64,000 nucleotides of DNA, taken from the NCBI GenBank assembly GCA_947172415.1, contig OX359198.1, forward strand, positions 837,401 to 901,400, read 5' to 3'. The stretch comes from Chondrosia reniformis. Lineage: Eukaryota > Porifera > Demospongiae > Chondrillida > Chondrillidae. Position 1 is the first letter of the stretch. Every line of letters begins with the position of its first letter. Below are positions 26,088 to 38,987 of the stretch, piece by piece. Below the pieces are notes generated by a model. That model worked only from the letters and a program-made list of their open reading frames with translations, was not told the DNA's origin and made no database searches. The position numbers were made by a program, and so were the translations under genes.

Positions 26088-29000
26088 TTAAGTTTTGTTC
26101 ACTGCCGAGTACAGAATGTCTGCAGACTGAGGAGGAACTTCAGGTGGAGCTTCACTGTCACTGACTTCATCAGTTGAGGGCTCATAGTTAATCTCATCTG
26201 CTGGCATTTCACTTACAGTTTGCTTTGATATCTTCTTCACCTTATTTGGTTTAGTATACAATAGTTCAGGAGCAGGATTGACTATATACAAATTTATATA
26301 TAAAACCAGTTTCTATTCAGTTGGTTATTTCATATACAGAACATTAGACTACTGTAAATTCAATACTATATATGAAAAAGTACTGATTATTTGCATTCAA
26401 GGACCAGTAAAATTAATGTATATATAATTAGAACTATGTACAGTATAATTTACCGTATATCGGGATATGAATGCGAGAGTAAAAGATTGTGAATTACGGG
26501 TTTAAGTAAACATTGTGGTTAAAAGAATGCGAGATAAAGCTTAGGTGTACGGGGACGTGTATACGAAATTATGAGGTGTCAAATCAATACGTGTCAAAAG
26601 ATTGTGCATACAGTCAAAACTCGAAATTCACATTCTTTTGACACACGCATTCAATTCCCGATATACGGTAATTGGTATGCACAATAACATTGTGGATATC
26701 GCAGTATTTATGTACCTGAAGGAATTTCAGATGATTGTTTTTCCTTGTTAGGTTTAGCATAAAAGGTTTCAGGATTCTCAAGTGTGACTGCATGAATTAT
26801 ATACATAGTACGATATATATATATATATTATATTATATGCCAAATCAGGCAAGTGTCAAAGGATTCTCAGTAATATTATATGTAGATTTGTCTAGTTTGG
26901 AATAATTCTATTCTAAACACATTAGATAACTTATAGAGTTTTTGTGTATAGTATATATAAACAATATTATCATTGTAATGACTATATTTATACTTGTGCA
27001 TGTGTCACATTTAAGTTATAATTTACATACAGTAAGTTTTTAAAGGATCATCTTTTGACTATTAGAGTGTCTAAAGACACAGTTTTGTTTTTCTTGTCTT
27101 GATTGTAAGATATTTTGACCCCAAGGGTCTTCCTTAGTCTGAAAGTCAAAAGATGAGCCTTTCAAAAGATAAGTTCGACACAGTTAGAATAAATCCTTAT
27201 TCTATTACATACAGTAATTATGTGTAACATACCAGCTGATCCTGAAGGCTGTTTTTGTGGCTTCCTTTCCTTATTAGGCTTAGCATATAGGAGATCAGGA
27301 TCATCAACTGTGACTATGTATGTACACAGAATAAGCTTTAAATTACATGATATATACTTACATACAATTTCACAACATACGTATACATAGTGTCCATATG
27401 GGCATTTGTATTATACTGTACGTACCTGAAGTTGGTCCTGATTGCATTCTTTCCATATTTGGTTTAGTATACAAGTCTTCCATTTCATTGATTTGTGTAT
27501 ATGGAGGATCTGGATCTTTAACTGTCTTGGACCCTGGTTATATAATATATAATTGTGCAGTGATTAAGTATAAATAGATGTTTAGGCAATGTGCATAGGT
27601 CTTGTATTTAGTTGGGGACTGAAGTCCTATTAAATGTCGACCAATGATTGCCTCACAGTCATCTAAGATTATCAAAAGAACCAGGAGAGCTGCTTTCACC
27701 TTTTGGATAGTATGGCAGAGAGTTCGCAATTGGATGACTGTCTTCAACTACCAATAACAAACTTTCCCACTAGAATGATGTTACAATACATGCGGTAATA
27801 ACCATTTACAATTACCGATTGCAATATTTAGTCTGGATAACCATCCCAAAAAATACTGTATGCATATTTGGTTTTGTGAGATTACTTGTATTACAACTCT
27901 CTTCTACTTGTCTCATCGGTGGACTCCGGATTTCATCTATTTCACTGTAAACAAAATCATAATTTTGTTTCTTGTCTTCTGCCAAATTAGCTACGTCTTC
28001 TTTTGAAGCTTGAGGTTTCTGATTTTGATCATCAGTCAATTCTGCAACTGCAGCTGGTGTGGAGTCTGAGGATGATTTCCAGTGTCTATATATAAGTTAA
28101 CATGGATAGATATTACTAATGAAATGATATACTGACATGCAAGATCACCTTAAATTTGTAATCTATGTGGTTTTTTATGTTTATAGATGGAAATTAGAAA
28201 AGAATCTGGAGCTACCAAAGTAAGATTTAAGTCCTTAATTCCAAAATCATACTGTGATTGATGTACATACGTATAAGGATTGAATTTGTTTCAAATTATC
28301 TCTATCATGGGTGAATGCCAATTGTAGTATATAGCCTCTGATTAATGGTTCCCAGGTAAAATAAGAATATATAGTATACATTATACATGCAACCTGATAC
28401 CTGATGGGAAATTGCATGCTTTTCCTATATAACTAACCTTTTTCTTATTTTAACTGCACAAATTGCACAGATACAGACAAATACAATGATTATGAGGCAG
28501 AAAAGACTTCCAATGACCACTGCTATTATTAGCATCATTGGTTTGTTGTCATTCTTTGACTGCTTAGTCAACACATCAATAGAAGCTGGCAAAATAAGAT
28601 AATATATAACAAAATATGATAGAAATGTCTATAGACCCAATATAATATAGTTTACATGAATTTATGTACACTATGAATATGCATATATATACATACTTTT
28701 GGACGCTGGTACCATTGTATAGCTCATCTCCTTCTGATGTATTGATATACCTGCATGAGTGCACATGTACATACGTATATGTGCAATTAGAGTACACCTT
28801 ATAATTCAGAATGCTAGATGCAAAATATGTTATAACTTGTAATTTGATATATATTTATATGATCTGATAATGGTCTACCATATATGCAGTGATATATATT
28901 GCATGAACAAGTTTTTACAGGAAGTGAAGTATTTTTTTGTTATTGGCAGGTTATTCGCTGAAGTCCTTTGCTTTTTTATCCATTTCATCCTTGGCTGCCG

Positions 29001-29639
29001 AAATGCCATTGTGTAATGCATTATAGCAATTGCCTTGGACTTCTACCAAAATGTAACTGTACTTAGTCTCAACCATGAAAATCTCGTACGTATATACATT
29101 ATATAATATATATTCTATATGCAGAGGTCAAAACTTACCTACCGTATAATTGACTATTGAAGCAGTGTCAGCAGTAAACATATTATTAATGTTAGTTTCA
29201 TTAGTTTGTACTGTCACTCCACATGTGTACATTCCAGTATTTGATGATTGAAAAGAAGTTATAATCAAATTGTAATATCCATTACCTCCCTTGATACGTA
29301 TGTTGTGTGAAGAGCTTCTAGTTATTTCATTCATATCACTAGTCCATCTCTTCCATGCACTTATTCTTGAACAAGCCAACGTTACATTCTCCCCAATAGT
29401 GGCTGTGATTGTTATATCTGTTGTATTGCTTGGATGTCCTACCAGTACACTAGTTGTATCATTTACACTAGTCACTGTAACATATATATATAGAGTATAT
29501 TAATAATAAAAGAGCATGAGTCATGCAGAGCAGGCATTTGATATGTCATATATTGTATATAAATACCTGATGACAGTGATTTCAGTGTTATAATTGAGAC
29601 CAGCCAGCTGTATATTGCAGATTTCGTGTAGTACTGCAT
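26088..29639 (-). CDS. R8: Ig-domain receptor, type-A tail
   Basis: Predicted 421-aa receptor. Exons: 29639-29567 signal peptide (MQYYTKSAIYSWLVSIITL); 29474-29139 Ig; 28750-28697 stalk (ISIHQKEMSYTMVPASK); 28585-28438 TM; tail 28085-27886, 27533-27426, 27313-27233, 26787-26716, 26281-26088. The sum, 1266 nt, is in frame. Tail motifs: VYSEI, PYTQI, LYTKP, LYAKP, FYAKP, LYTKP, INYEP and terminal ILYSAV, giving four YxxP sites. A 216-bp MITE sits in the intron between the last two exons. The tail and its introns are very close to those of R16, which lacks the MITE. Confidence 0.82.
26453..26668. mobile_element. TA-flanked MITE in the R8 intron
   Basis: 216 bp, bounded by inverted ends; with the flanking TA they read TACCGTATATCGGGA and TCCCGATATACGGTA. 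Similarity continues inward (GAATGCG near both ends). It is flanked by a TA on each side. The R16 paralogue at 59570-59590 keeps the empty site with a single TA. This is the signature of Tc1/mariner-type non-autonomous elements. No ORF. Confidence 0.92.
28930..29045 (-). pseudogene. Ankyrin-like remnant inside an R8 intron
   Basis: Paralogue of the segment at 10510-10620. Substitutions have removed the TALH signature (GCTATAATGCATTACAC in place of GGCTATACTGCATTACAC), so it is non-coding here. Confidence 0.25.
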
Positions 29640-31503
29640 GACTCTGGACTATATTTATATACAGTATTTGCATATTATTAATCATATAACTTTTTATTTA
29701 GTGAATTATAAAATGATAATTCAAAAGTTTCAGTTATCCAGGTCCCGAAATGATTATTATAAATTTATAGAGGGTTTAACTATGTACTGTATATGTATAA
29801 ACGTATGTACATATTCGAAACTTACATGAGGTAGTTTAATATTCAGAGATTTGAACTTTATACGCTGGTTGTAGTCCTCGAATCCGTTGCTTATCCTAAA
29901 ATGAAGAAAATTCCGGAGTAAATTCTAATTGGTACGTAGTTCCGTGACTGGTTATAAAATGCGTTCTTCATAGGACACACCTGGGACCACTATAGAGCTT
30001 ACCCGCAAGGTATAAGCCCAGGCTTCTATATAATCGCAGATAATTTATTATATACATCGATAATATATGCGTATACCTTTAATTTAATTATCCCCTAACT
30101 ACATTCTGTCATATTTCCTGGCCCATGGGTACCGGTAATGTTGCTACACGCGTATGGATTTAAGTTTATATATATATGTTCCCATAGCCAGCCTGATCGG
30201 GGGGTCCTTCAGCCAAGCTCCTGACTCTCCTCTGAAGGCGGGGATGTGGGTTCTGAGGATTCTTCCAGGAGAGCCTACAGGGCCACAATTTGATGGGAGC
30301 TATAGTCCCAGGATTTAGTATAGCAGGGGAGGTTAGGGGGTCTTCGTTGTGGCCCAATTTCCAGGATGGAAGAGCCTCTTCCCTGTGAGGTGGAGGTGCC
30401 TGCTGAGAGGGAGTAGTTGGTGTGTTAAGAGTGGAGTCAGCAGTAGAGGCCAAAACGGCAGAGGGTGCAAGCATATAGCTATGTTGAGAATGACCACCTC
30501 ACTGAATTGGGAGGGAGGCCTAGTTCAATGCAGAGGTGTTCAGGGGAATGTTTAAGAAACTTGTTAGCAGGTCCCTCAGCAAGTCATCTAACCTGTAGGA
30601 GAAGGTGGAGAGGAAACAGGGTGCTGTTCGTAAGACATGCGCATAATATTTTGGGGATTGTTAACTTAAAGGCATTCCTGACAGAAAGCATCATGCATGC
30701 ATGAAACTGTAATCTGTTGCTCTGTGGCCTAATGTCTCTAGGGAAACCACCTTAGATTCGAGCATGCTGTCAAATTCTTCTAAAGGGTTCCTATTGGGGA
30801 GCTGGGAGGGAGGCCTGGCTGGGTTCAATGATACTGAGGTCTGGATAATTCTCAAATGTAGCATACATACCTGGTGGGATTGTCTTTGGCAATTACCTCT
30901 GACTTGCTGTGGTTAAGGACAAGACCCAGTTCCTCCTCAATCAGTCTGAAATCCTGGAGCACCTCCTTGATACTCCCACCTAGGGTTCTGTCATCCAGGT
31001 ACCAGATGTTCAGTGCTGAGTTCACATTGACCATGCATCACAGACTGGATGGTAATGTAGAAAAGAAGGGTGTTCAAAGGGTCACCCTGTTTCTGGGATG
31101 TTCTCCTGAACAGCGAGGAACATCTTGTTGCGGTGGAGGCTGTTGAAAGCATTCTTAAAGTCTATTAGGTGGTCATTTTCAAGGTATACATCAATGATTT
31201 GGATAATATAGCTATATAGAATATACATTCTCACTATATATTAACTTCTTATAGTAGTTTATAATGCAGAGCTAAATTTCTAAACCTCACTGGTCAGATA
31301 AATGAGGAATTCCATATTGGGTAATCCACTGAATATATACGTAGCTACTGAACTTGTGACATGTACTGTATACATGTGTATATCACTATTATGTGCAACA
31401 TAAAAACATCTGTTTAACTGCACATGCAGTCACATGCAGTACTAGTGAATGAATTGCATGGCTAAATATATATTATTTTGTGAACTGTACATGTAAGCTC
31501 AGT
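29640..31503. other. R8-R9 intergenic
   Basis: Contains a 330-bp block copy (about 29825-30140) and the longer retrotransposon fragment (30180-31190). 31190-31503 is R9 3' flank matching 12380-12724. Confidence 0.5.
30180..31190 (-). mobile_element. Degenerate non-LTR reverse-transcriptase fragment, copy 2
   Basis: Minus-strand segments in order: DFKNAFNSLHRNKMF (RT motif A), a GDPLNTLLFYITI segment (motif B), then LNIWYLDDRTLGGS (motif C) and GLVLNHSKSEVI. Frameshifts separate them. The left part (30180-30600) is GC-rich with a Pro/Ser-rich open frame of unknown meaning. It carries sequence missing from copy 1, so it is closer to the inserted element. Confidence 0.75.
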
Positions 31504-33194
31504 TCATTTCTGTTCAACTGTTGCATAAGCTGGTGATTGATGCATTTTAACTTCTTCATATTTCTTATCCTGCTCATCTACTACTTCATAGATGTCTCTC
31601 TTTTGTCTTGTTAAGTCCCTCCTCTCATTCTGTTTCTTCTTAACACAGCAGTAGTAAGTGAGGATTGATGAAGTAACACTTGTAATGAGAATAGAGAAGA
31701 CTGTAGACACTAACACTGAGAGTTATATGATGGCTTCTTGCGATAGAGCGGATCCTATACATATAGTTTTGTATCAAAATGATACCAATATATAAAGTAT
31801 ACCTGTTTCATAGAATGAAATTATAATGTTACTTACTTGAAATGACTATCTCAGGTGAAGACGATGGAATGACTACACAAGTATATAAATGCAATGAGGA
31901 GTTAAGATTTAAATGGAATATGATAAATGCCCTCACTATCAAGTAGCAATAGTCAGAATCTAAGAGCCTGATTAGGACTGGTATATATATATACTTACAT
32001 ACGTATATACGTAGGATCAGATAATATTATTAATCATCTATATGCATATAGGTATACTTACCAGCTACAGTGTAGAATGTCAGATATGTAATATTAGGTA
32101 TCGGTCCTACTATACAATTATATGTTCCAGCATGAGTTGAACTGAAGTGTGAGATGGACAATGTCCTCACTGCTCCTCCTCCTCCAGTGGTAGTTACCTC
32201 TCCTGGAGTGGAAGTGACCACACTACCTGCACTGTACCAGTTCTTGTGTGCACCGCTCCTCCCACACTCCATCTGTACTGGTTGACCAATAGTAGGTGTT
32301 ACTGTGACATCAGTTGTGTCACCAATCCTTCCTACTCTAACAGTCAGTGTTGGAAGAGAGGCTGAGGAGGAGGGAATGTGATCCTTAACTGTCTGTGTAG
32401 TTGATGATGGTGTGAGAGTGTTTGTTAAGCCATTAACCTTAAAATGCTTGTATCCCATCACATCACTAGTATTACTCCCAGCTGAGTTCTTGGCCATCAC
32501 TTTAATGTTGTATGTTGTACCTTCACTAGTCCTGTCAAGTTGTAGTAGGTCAGGTTACTGGTTGTGTTGGTTGTGTTGGAACCATACTGGATGATATAGT
32601 ATAGTTCTCCATTGGGTTCTCTTGGAGGTATCCAGTTCAGTTCAACACCATCTTGAAACACTCTTGTGATTATGAGGTGTCTTGGTTTAGTTGGTACTGT
32701 ATGAACATATTCCTTGCATGGAATAATTTTATACATATTTTGTGGTTTGCATGTACTCAGATTATATAATTAACTGACAAGACTAACACAGGGAATCAGG
32801 TAATATATTCTCTGCATACATTCTACCTATAATAATACATAAATACATACAAAACAATCTTGACTATATTTGCATATTCAATGCATGCAGTACATACCAC
32901 TTGACTTAGCTCTATAAATAGCCTCATTTGGTTTTGAACTGATATGTTGTCCACTAATAATCCAAACCTTTACCCTGTACAGTCCACCTGGTACTACTGG
33001 CAGAGAAACCTCTCTATGTATACCATAACTAGATACTGGAACATGTCCAACCTCAACTGGTACTCCTAGATCTAAACGATCATATCTTGTGACATATTTA
33101 CCTGAACCAGTTCCACCACTAATTTTGATTTTAATAGAGCTCAGATGCCTCTTTAGTAACATCATACCAGGTATTGGTAAGGTATCTGTAAAGG

Positions 33195-33225
<31 letters not shown>

Positions 33226-34177
33226 ATAATAGTATTGATTTATTTTTCTAGTAAATTATTTACTTACTATTGGATAAGAATAGGTTAATGTAATGCCTTT
33301 CTCTAAATATACTGTCAGCACAATAGTAATCATCACTTGTATTTGATGTTCTAACAAAGAGTGCAGTTGTTGTACCATGTTCACTCTTATACACATCTTC
33401 ACTTGGTGATGTTGGTATAATGTATCCAGGTCTAATCCATGTAACATTACTACCATTTTATGATCTACACTGTATCTCTCCTATCTCTTGGTCTCCTGCT
33501 ATTTCTGTGATGTTAGTAATGACAGCTTCAGGATCAAGGATTCTGTTTTGACTAGTAACTCTCAAACCTGAATCTGTAGTATGGGAGGGATGGGACTTGT
33601 CTTATATGTGTTATACTATACGTAGTGTTATGACAACTCACTCGGTGGTACAGCAATGAATGTAAATACAGCACTCTTATTGATACCACCAGCCAGTACA
33701 GTACAGATATAGTCTCCTCCATCAGTTGTAGAGATAAGAGGGATTTTCAAGATATGACTTCCAATATTACATGTTCCATGAGGGCAGGTCCATCTGTAGC
33801 TAGTTTGTACTCCATAAGGTATTCCAGTGACTGTACAGACTAGAATAACAGTTGTCCCCAGTTGTATAGTATCACCAGAATCCAGTGTTGTGTTGTGTGT
33901 GTATCCATCAATATATGATTCTGCTTTATGTTCAGCAGATCTAACTATATAAGAACATTAACTATATCCATATATGCAATGTTAGATTTGGGAAGAATTC
34001 ACAGTTGAATTCTGTTGTTTATTCAAGTGTCAATAATCTATACAATCATATATAGATATCAGATATGTCAGTCTATGTATAGTCAGTCAGTTTAATTTTT
34101 CTGCATATTTACTTACCATTTTTTGTACCAAATAGAAACAGAAATAAATAGAACAATATCCACAAACTAGAATCCAT
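31504..34177 (-). pseudogene. R9: multi-Ig/Fn3 receptor, type-B tail, two nonsense codons and a frameshift
   Basis: Paralogue of R4 with the same layout: 34177-34117 signal; 33944-33642 Ig1; 33558-33268 Ig2; 33185-32898 Fn3-like; 32696-32062 Fn3 plus Ig3; 31872-31837 linker; 31754-31504 TM/tail (DIYEVV, AYATV). Lesions: TAA at 33460-33458 in Ig2 (Tyr TAC in R4); a one-base deletion near 32518 in Fn3 (exon 635 nt; 636 would keep frame); TAA at 31725-31723 at the start of the membrane segment (Ser TCA in R4). None is shared with R4, so the two copies decayed separately or one or both sequences contain errors. The last lesion alone would give a secreted form. Confidence 0.75.
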
Positions 34178-35655
34178 TCTCTTTATACGTACCTGGTCTT
34201 ACTAAGCAAAACACCCCTGTAGGTTAGTTAAAAGCCATATAAGATAATCGAATTAAAGGAATACCTGATTGGCTTAATTGACATTTATACCAGTCTTTGT
34301 TATGACATTCTACCAAAAACAAGCTGTATTAAATAAACAGGCCTAGGATAATAGATTAATATTTACAATATAGAACTCTCGAGCTCACTATAGGTTTAGC
34401 TCCGTATGAGCCTTCAATGTAGATACGTATATAAATTACAGTATATATATACACACATGGTAAGAAGTGTACATATATGCAATTTGTTGATTAGTGTTGC
34501 TCTATATTATAGTTCAACTGTTCTCACCTTCAATGTTGTCAACTATATATATATTAGTTTGAGTAAGATTAGATTCTAAGCCAAAATGCTATTTATGTAG
34601 TTAGCTAATTTCTCAGAATGTAGATGAAATGATTGATTTATTAAATTACTGTATGCTTTTATGAAGGAGATTTTCCTATAACTACCGTACTCTCTAAGTA
34701 GGAAAGATGGACCCCTCCCACCTTTTAGGAGCTGCCACCGTCCCTGTAATACACACACCCATTCATTGGTTGCTTGGATACCATCCTATTTGTTCCTTGC
34801 GTAGGTACATGAGCAAGTAATAGGAACTTTACTGTTAATCATGAAACAGTACTACTGCTGCAAATTACAGCTTTCTATGTAATTTAGTTAATCACTGTTG
34901 TATATATTGTACGCACATATCCCAAACTTACATGAGGTATATATAGTTTTTTTAATCCAATTCAGGGAGAGATTTGAACTTAATATGCTGGTTATATATA
35001 GTCCTGAAGAAAATTCAGGAGTAAATTCAAATATCGATAGTAATGCATTCTTCATAGGACACACACTATATATATGTCTATAAGAGGCTTCACGCAAGCA
35101 ATAATCCCAGGCTCCTAATGGCGATAATTTAGCGAGTACCTTTGTAGTAACTTTGAGAATATATTGATGCCTCACCATGCACCCCTATAGGCCTATCTAT
35201 AAGTATTACATTTACTTACCCACATTCACTTTCATGCACTTGACCATTAATACATCCTGTCATATTTCCTGCCCCATGGGTAATGTTGCTACATGTATAT
35301 ATGTATTATACGTTGAAGTATATATATTAGAGCTATGCTATACGTATACTATATATAGCATGCTTTCTATCAAAAGATATAAAGTAAGTTGAGAATCATT
35401 AGAGATTCTATTATTAATTATACAGAGTGCTCCATGCATGTTCCATGCACATATGGATATACCAGGGATAAGCATCAAGTTCCATGCAGCAATGTACGTA
35501 TATATATGTATAGCTATAGCAATTATAAGTACAAACTTATAATTACTATAATCATTCTTTTACAATTTAATTATGGTACAATAAATTAATTAAGTAATAA
35601 TACTGTATCAAATTTGCATATAGAGTATAAAGATGCATACTGATAAGTAATTACA
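34178..35655. other. R9-R10 intergenic
   Basis: Carries R9's 5' UTR-like exon (donor after 34528) and the best-preserved 330-bp block (about 34915-35285). In this copy an open minus-strand stretch from 35178 reads AWDYCLREASYRHIYSVCPM and beyond. No gene could be built from it. Confidence 0.45.
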
Positions 35656-38600
35656 TCAAGGATTTTTAAGCTCTCCAACTCTTTCATAAGCTGGGGATTG
35701 ATGCATTTTAATTTCTTCACACTTCTTGCTTTGTTCATCTACTGCTTCATAGATGACTCTCTCCTGTATCTCTTGTCTCTCAGCATCTCTCTGCTTCCTC
35801 TTATAACAACATAAATAAGTGAGGATTGACCAAATGATGCTGGTAATGAGAACAGAGATTACTGCAGTGGCTACTATTGAGAGTGATAGGATGGCTCCCA
35901 GATCATAACTCACTGATCCAGTGGCTAAGTACATGTATAATAGAAATCTATATATAATATATAATGATTGAAATATGTCATATTAAACGTACTAGAATTT
36001 GAACTAACAGAATGATTGTATATATCATGTTCATTATTTCAGAAAATATTTATGCAGAATTGAAACACAGACATGACACAACTAACCTTTTAGCATGGTA
36101 AATGATGTTGATATACCTGTACATATATAAACGTTTATAATTATTAGGATTATAGACACATGAATATTTAACCTTATAATGCATCTTGAAAGATAATAAA
36201 TATACTACCTCCCTATAATTAGTTTTGAATCAGATCTTATAATATATGTAATAGCAACTAAGTATAAACACCTTACAGTCTAAGGTTTATTTAATCTGTC
36301 TAATTTAACATTAAATATATAGACCTTATACATATGTACATACGTACATAATATGTGATATATATATATATATATATATATTCACATGATGTTCATTGTC
36401 AACCTTAACTGTTACCATACACATCTTCCTGATATACTAAGGTTTGCATCATTTTCACGAAACAAAGAAATTGGTTTTAGAACACTTACCTTCTCTAGAA
36501 GATACTACTGAGCTGGTCTCTACAGTAATTGCCATACGTTTGTATGTACCTGTATCATGTAGAGAAAAAAATATATATATTACATTATATATTTTGTTTA
36601 ATATGCATATTGTATACATGTATACATAATATTGGAAATTATATACAAAAAAGGGTGACTGACTAATATCTTATAATCATATAACATGCAATTAGGATGA
36701 GATTTTTTTTGGTATATACTCATGTTTATTATAACTCTATAGACAATCGCATACTTTTTAAAGATGAACTCTTAAAGTCTGTATTTGTTTGCATTATTTG
36801 ACTCTTCTCATTTGAATAAAGTGATATACCTATATAATATAATGTATGCGAATATATTTATATATATGTACGTAGATTAAATATACGTATATGTATTTTG
36901 TTTTGGATGGTACATCTTTCTGTCGAAAGATGTACCATCAGTAGATCAGAAGAATTAGAATCAGAAGATTTAAACCCAAACTGTGGTTTAAGATGCTCAA
37001 AGAGTCAAAAGATGTACCAAAGATTAGCCCAACAGAATCCATATTATACAACTTTATACTATACATGTAGTATATTGTAACTTGCATGTATACCCATTTA
37101 CATATTAACGTGATCATGAACTCTGCATAGACATGCATGGTCATAACCAGCTGTCCTGGGTTCAATTCCCAGCAATTGCTTCTTTCGTGTTTTTCCCTCT
37201 TTATGATGTTTCATTGATTATTACTTGTGGTTTGATTATCACATCGATTATTCATAGATTTACTCAGCTCTCCTGTGGTTGATGGTGGCCAGCGACCCAT
37301 TGGTTAAGATGGCCCCTCCCACTGGAAATGGGCTGGGTCTTGATTATTAGCTTGTCTGATGAAGTGAATCACCACTAATTAAGAATGTACACTGATTATT
37401 TGTTGTAGTTAGTTTAAGAGGGAGAACATGGGAGAGGCATTGCTGTGGCAGTTGTAGCTCAGTGGCAGAGCAACTGGTGGTCATAACCAGCTGTCCTGGG
37501 TTCAATTCCCAGCAATTGCTTCTTTCGTGTTTTTCCCTCTTTATGATGTTTCATTGATTATTACTTGTGGTTTGATTATCACATCGATTATTCATGCATA
37601 TCTTACTCCAAGGGAATGGCACTATATATAAGACCCAAGACATATACAGTATACATATATATATACATAATTTGCATGACCTGTACTGTATGGAGTATAT
37701 ACAATATATATATATATATACAGGAGTAATAACTTAAAGTTAATTCTAAATCTATTTGTTATACTTTGAATCATTAACACTATAAGGCTCTATGGAGCTC
37801 CCAGAGAAAATTCCAGGGTCACTGATAAAGGGTGATATATTCTAAGAAACAGCTGTCTGTCCCAGTGGAACAGAAGACTAAAGAAAAGATTTTGTATCCT
37901 CATTCAAAACTACGTAGCACTCTCACTATATATAGAGGTTTAGCTCCCTATACGCATGCATGCCTTTACTGTAGAATAGTATAATAAATAAACAATGATT
38001 TAGATTATTCATATTATGATGAATGTCCTAAAGGTTTATAAAAAATGCATATAAATGTATAAGAAATCCGTAATTTCTTATGCTTCGCAATCATAATATT
38101 AACTTAATGAATGTCTGTGTAAGTGAATATATGTATATGTCATTCATATATATGTATATACATTATTGCATACTCCATATATACATATATGGTTATACAA
38201 TGGGCAATTTATATATATAATGTTGCATACATACGTTTGGACTTTGGTACAATTGTATAGCTCATCTCCTGATGTATTGATATACCTGCATGAGTACAAT
38301 GTGTATATATAGCACAATGTACAATTAAAGTAAAAATATTATATAACTTATAAACTTTGCACAGTGTATATTTAATAATGGAGGGCAATGTCTACCATAT
38401 GCAGTGATAATAACTGAAATTACTGTATGAACAAGTTTTTACAGGAAGTCAAGTATTTGATCATGATATGTTATATGTTTAATATAATACATGTTTTAGT
38501 TACTTACCTACAGTATAATTGACTATTGAAGCAGTGTCAGCAACATTAGTTCGTACTGTCACTCCACATGTATACATTCCAGTATTTGATGATTGAAAAG

Positions 38601-38987
38601 AAGTTATAGTCAAATTGTATCCATTACCTCCCTTGATACGTATGTTGTGTGAAGAGCTTCTAGTTATTTCATTCATATCACTAGTCCATCTCTTCCATGC
38701 ACTTGGTCTTGAACACACCAACGTTACATTCTCCCCAATAGTGGCTGTGATTGTTATATCAGTTGTGTTGTTTGGATATCCTACCAGTACACTAGTTGCA
38801 CCATTTCCACTAGTCACTGTAACATATCAAAAGAGTATAATAAACGTGTCAGAGCCGTTGTATATATATACAGTTGGTGTGTCCATGATGCACATATCTA
38901 AAGTAACAAATATATACCTGACAGTGATTTCAGTGTTATAATTGAGACCAGGTAGCTGTATACTGCAGATTTCATATAGTAATGCAT
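35656..38987 (-). CDS. R10: Ig-domain receptor, type-B tail, extended stalk
   Basis: Predicted 287-aa receptor. Exons: 38987-38918 signal peptide (MHYYMKSAVYSYLVSIITL); 38816-38508 Ig (LVCSR, AWKRW, MYTCGV; short linker as in R5); stalks 38285-38235, 36829-36755 (ISLYSNEKSQIM) and 36549-36490 (TYKRMAITVETSSVVSSRE); microexon 36116-36087; TM/tail 35924-35656. The sum, 864 nt, is in frame. The tail has VIYEAV and AYERV and ends GELKNP. The two extra stalk exons were not found in R2 or R5; the first resembles the R15 stalk exon. If they are skipped the protein stays in frame, so splice variants are possible. A SINE dimer lies in the long intron. Confidence 0.78.
37139..37595 (+). mobile_element. 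tRNA-derived SINE, partial tandem dimer
   Basis: 37448-37519 folds as a tRNA-like head: acceptor GCAGTTG/CAATTGC, D arm GCTC/GAGC, T arm CTGGG/CCCAG, with box A TAGCTCAGTGG and box B GGTTCAATTCC. The anticodon loop lacks U33, so it is not a working tRNA. A 117-bp segment from mid-tRNA onward (37479-37595) is repeated at 37139-37255. The simplest reading is a 5'-truncated first copy followed by a 3'-truncated second copy. Both outer flanks carry CATGCAT, a possible target-site duplication. The equivalent R5 intron lacks the element. Confidence 0.75.

Noticed and set aside
37448..37519. Functional tRNA gene
   Set aside because: The acceptor, D and T arms fold, but the anticodon loop lacks U33, two bases precede the anticodon stem, and half the unit is repeated with a shared body; this fits a SINE.
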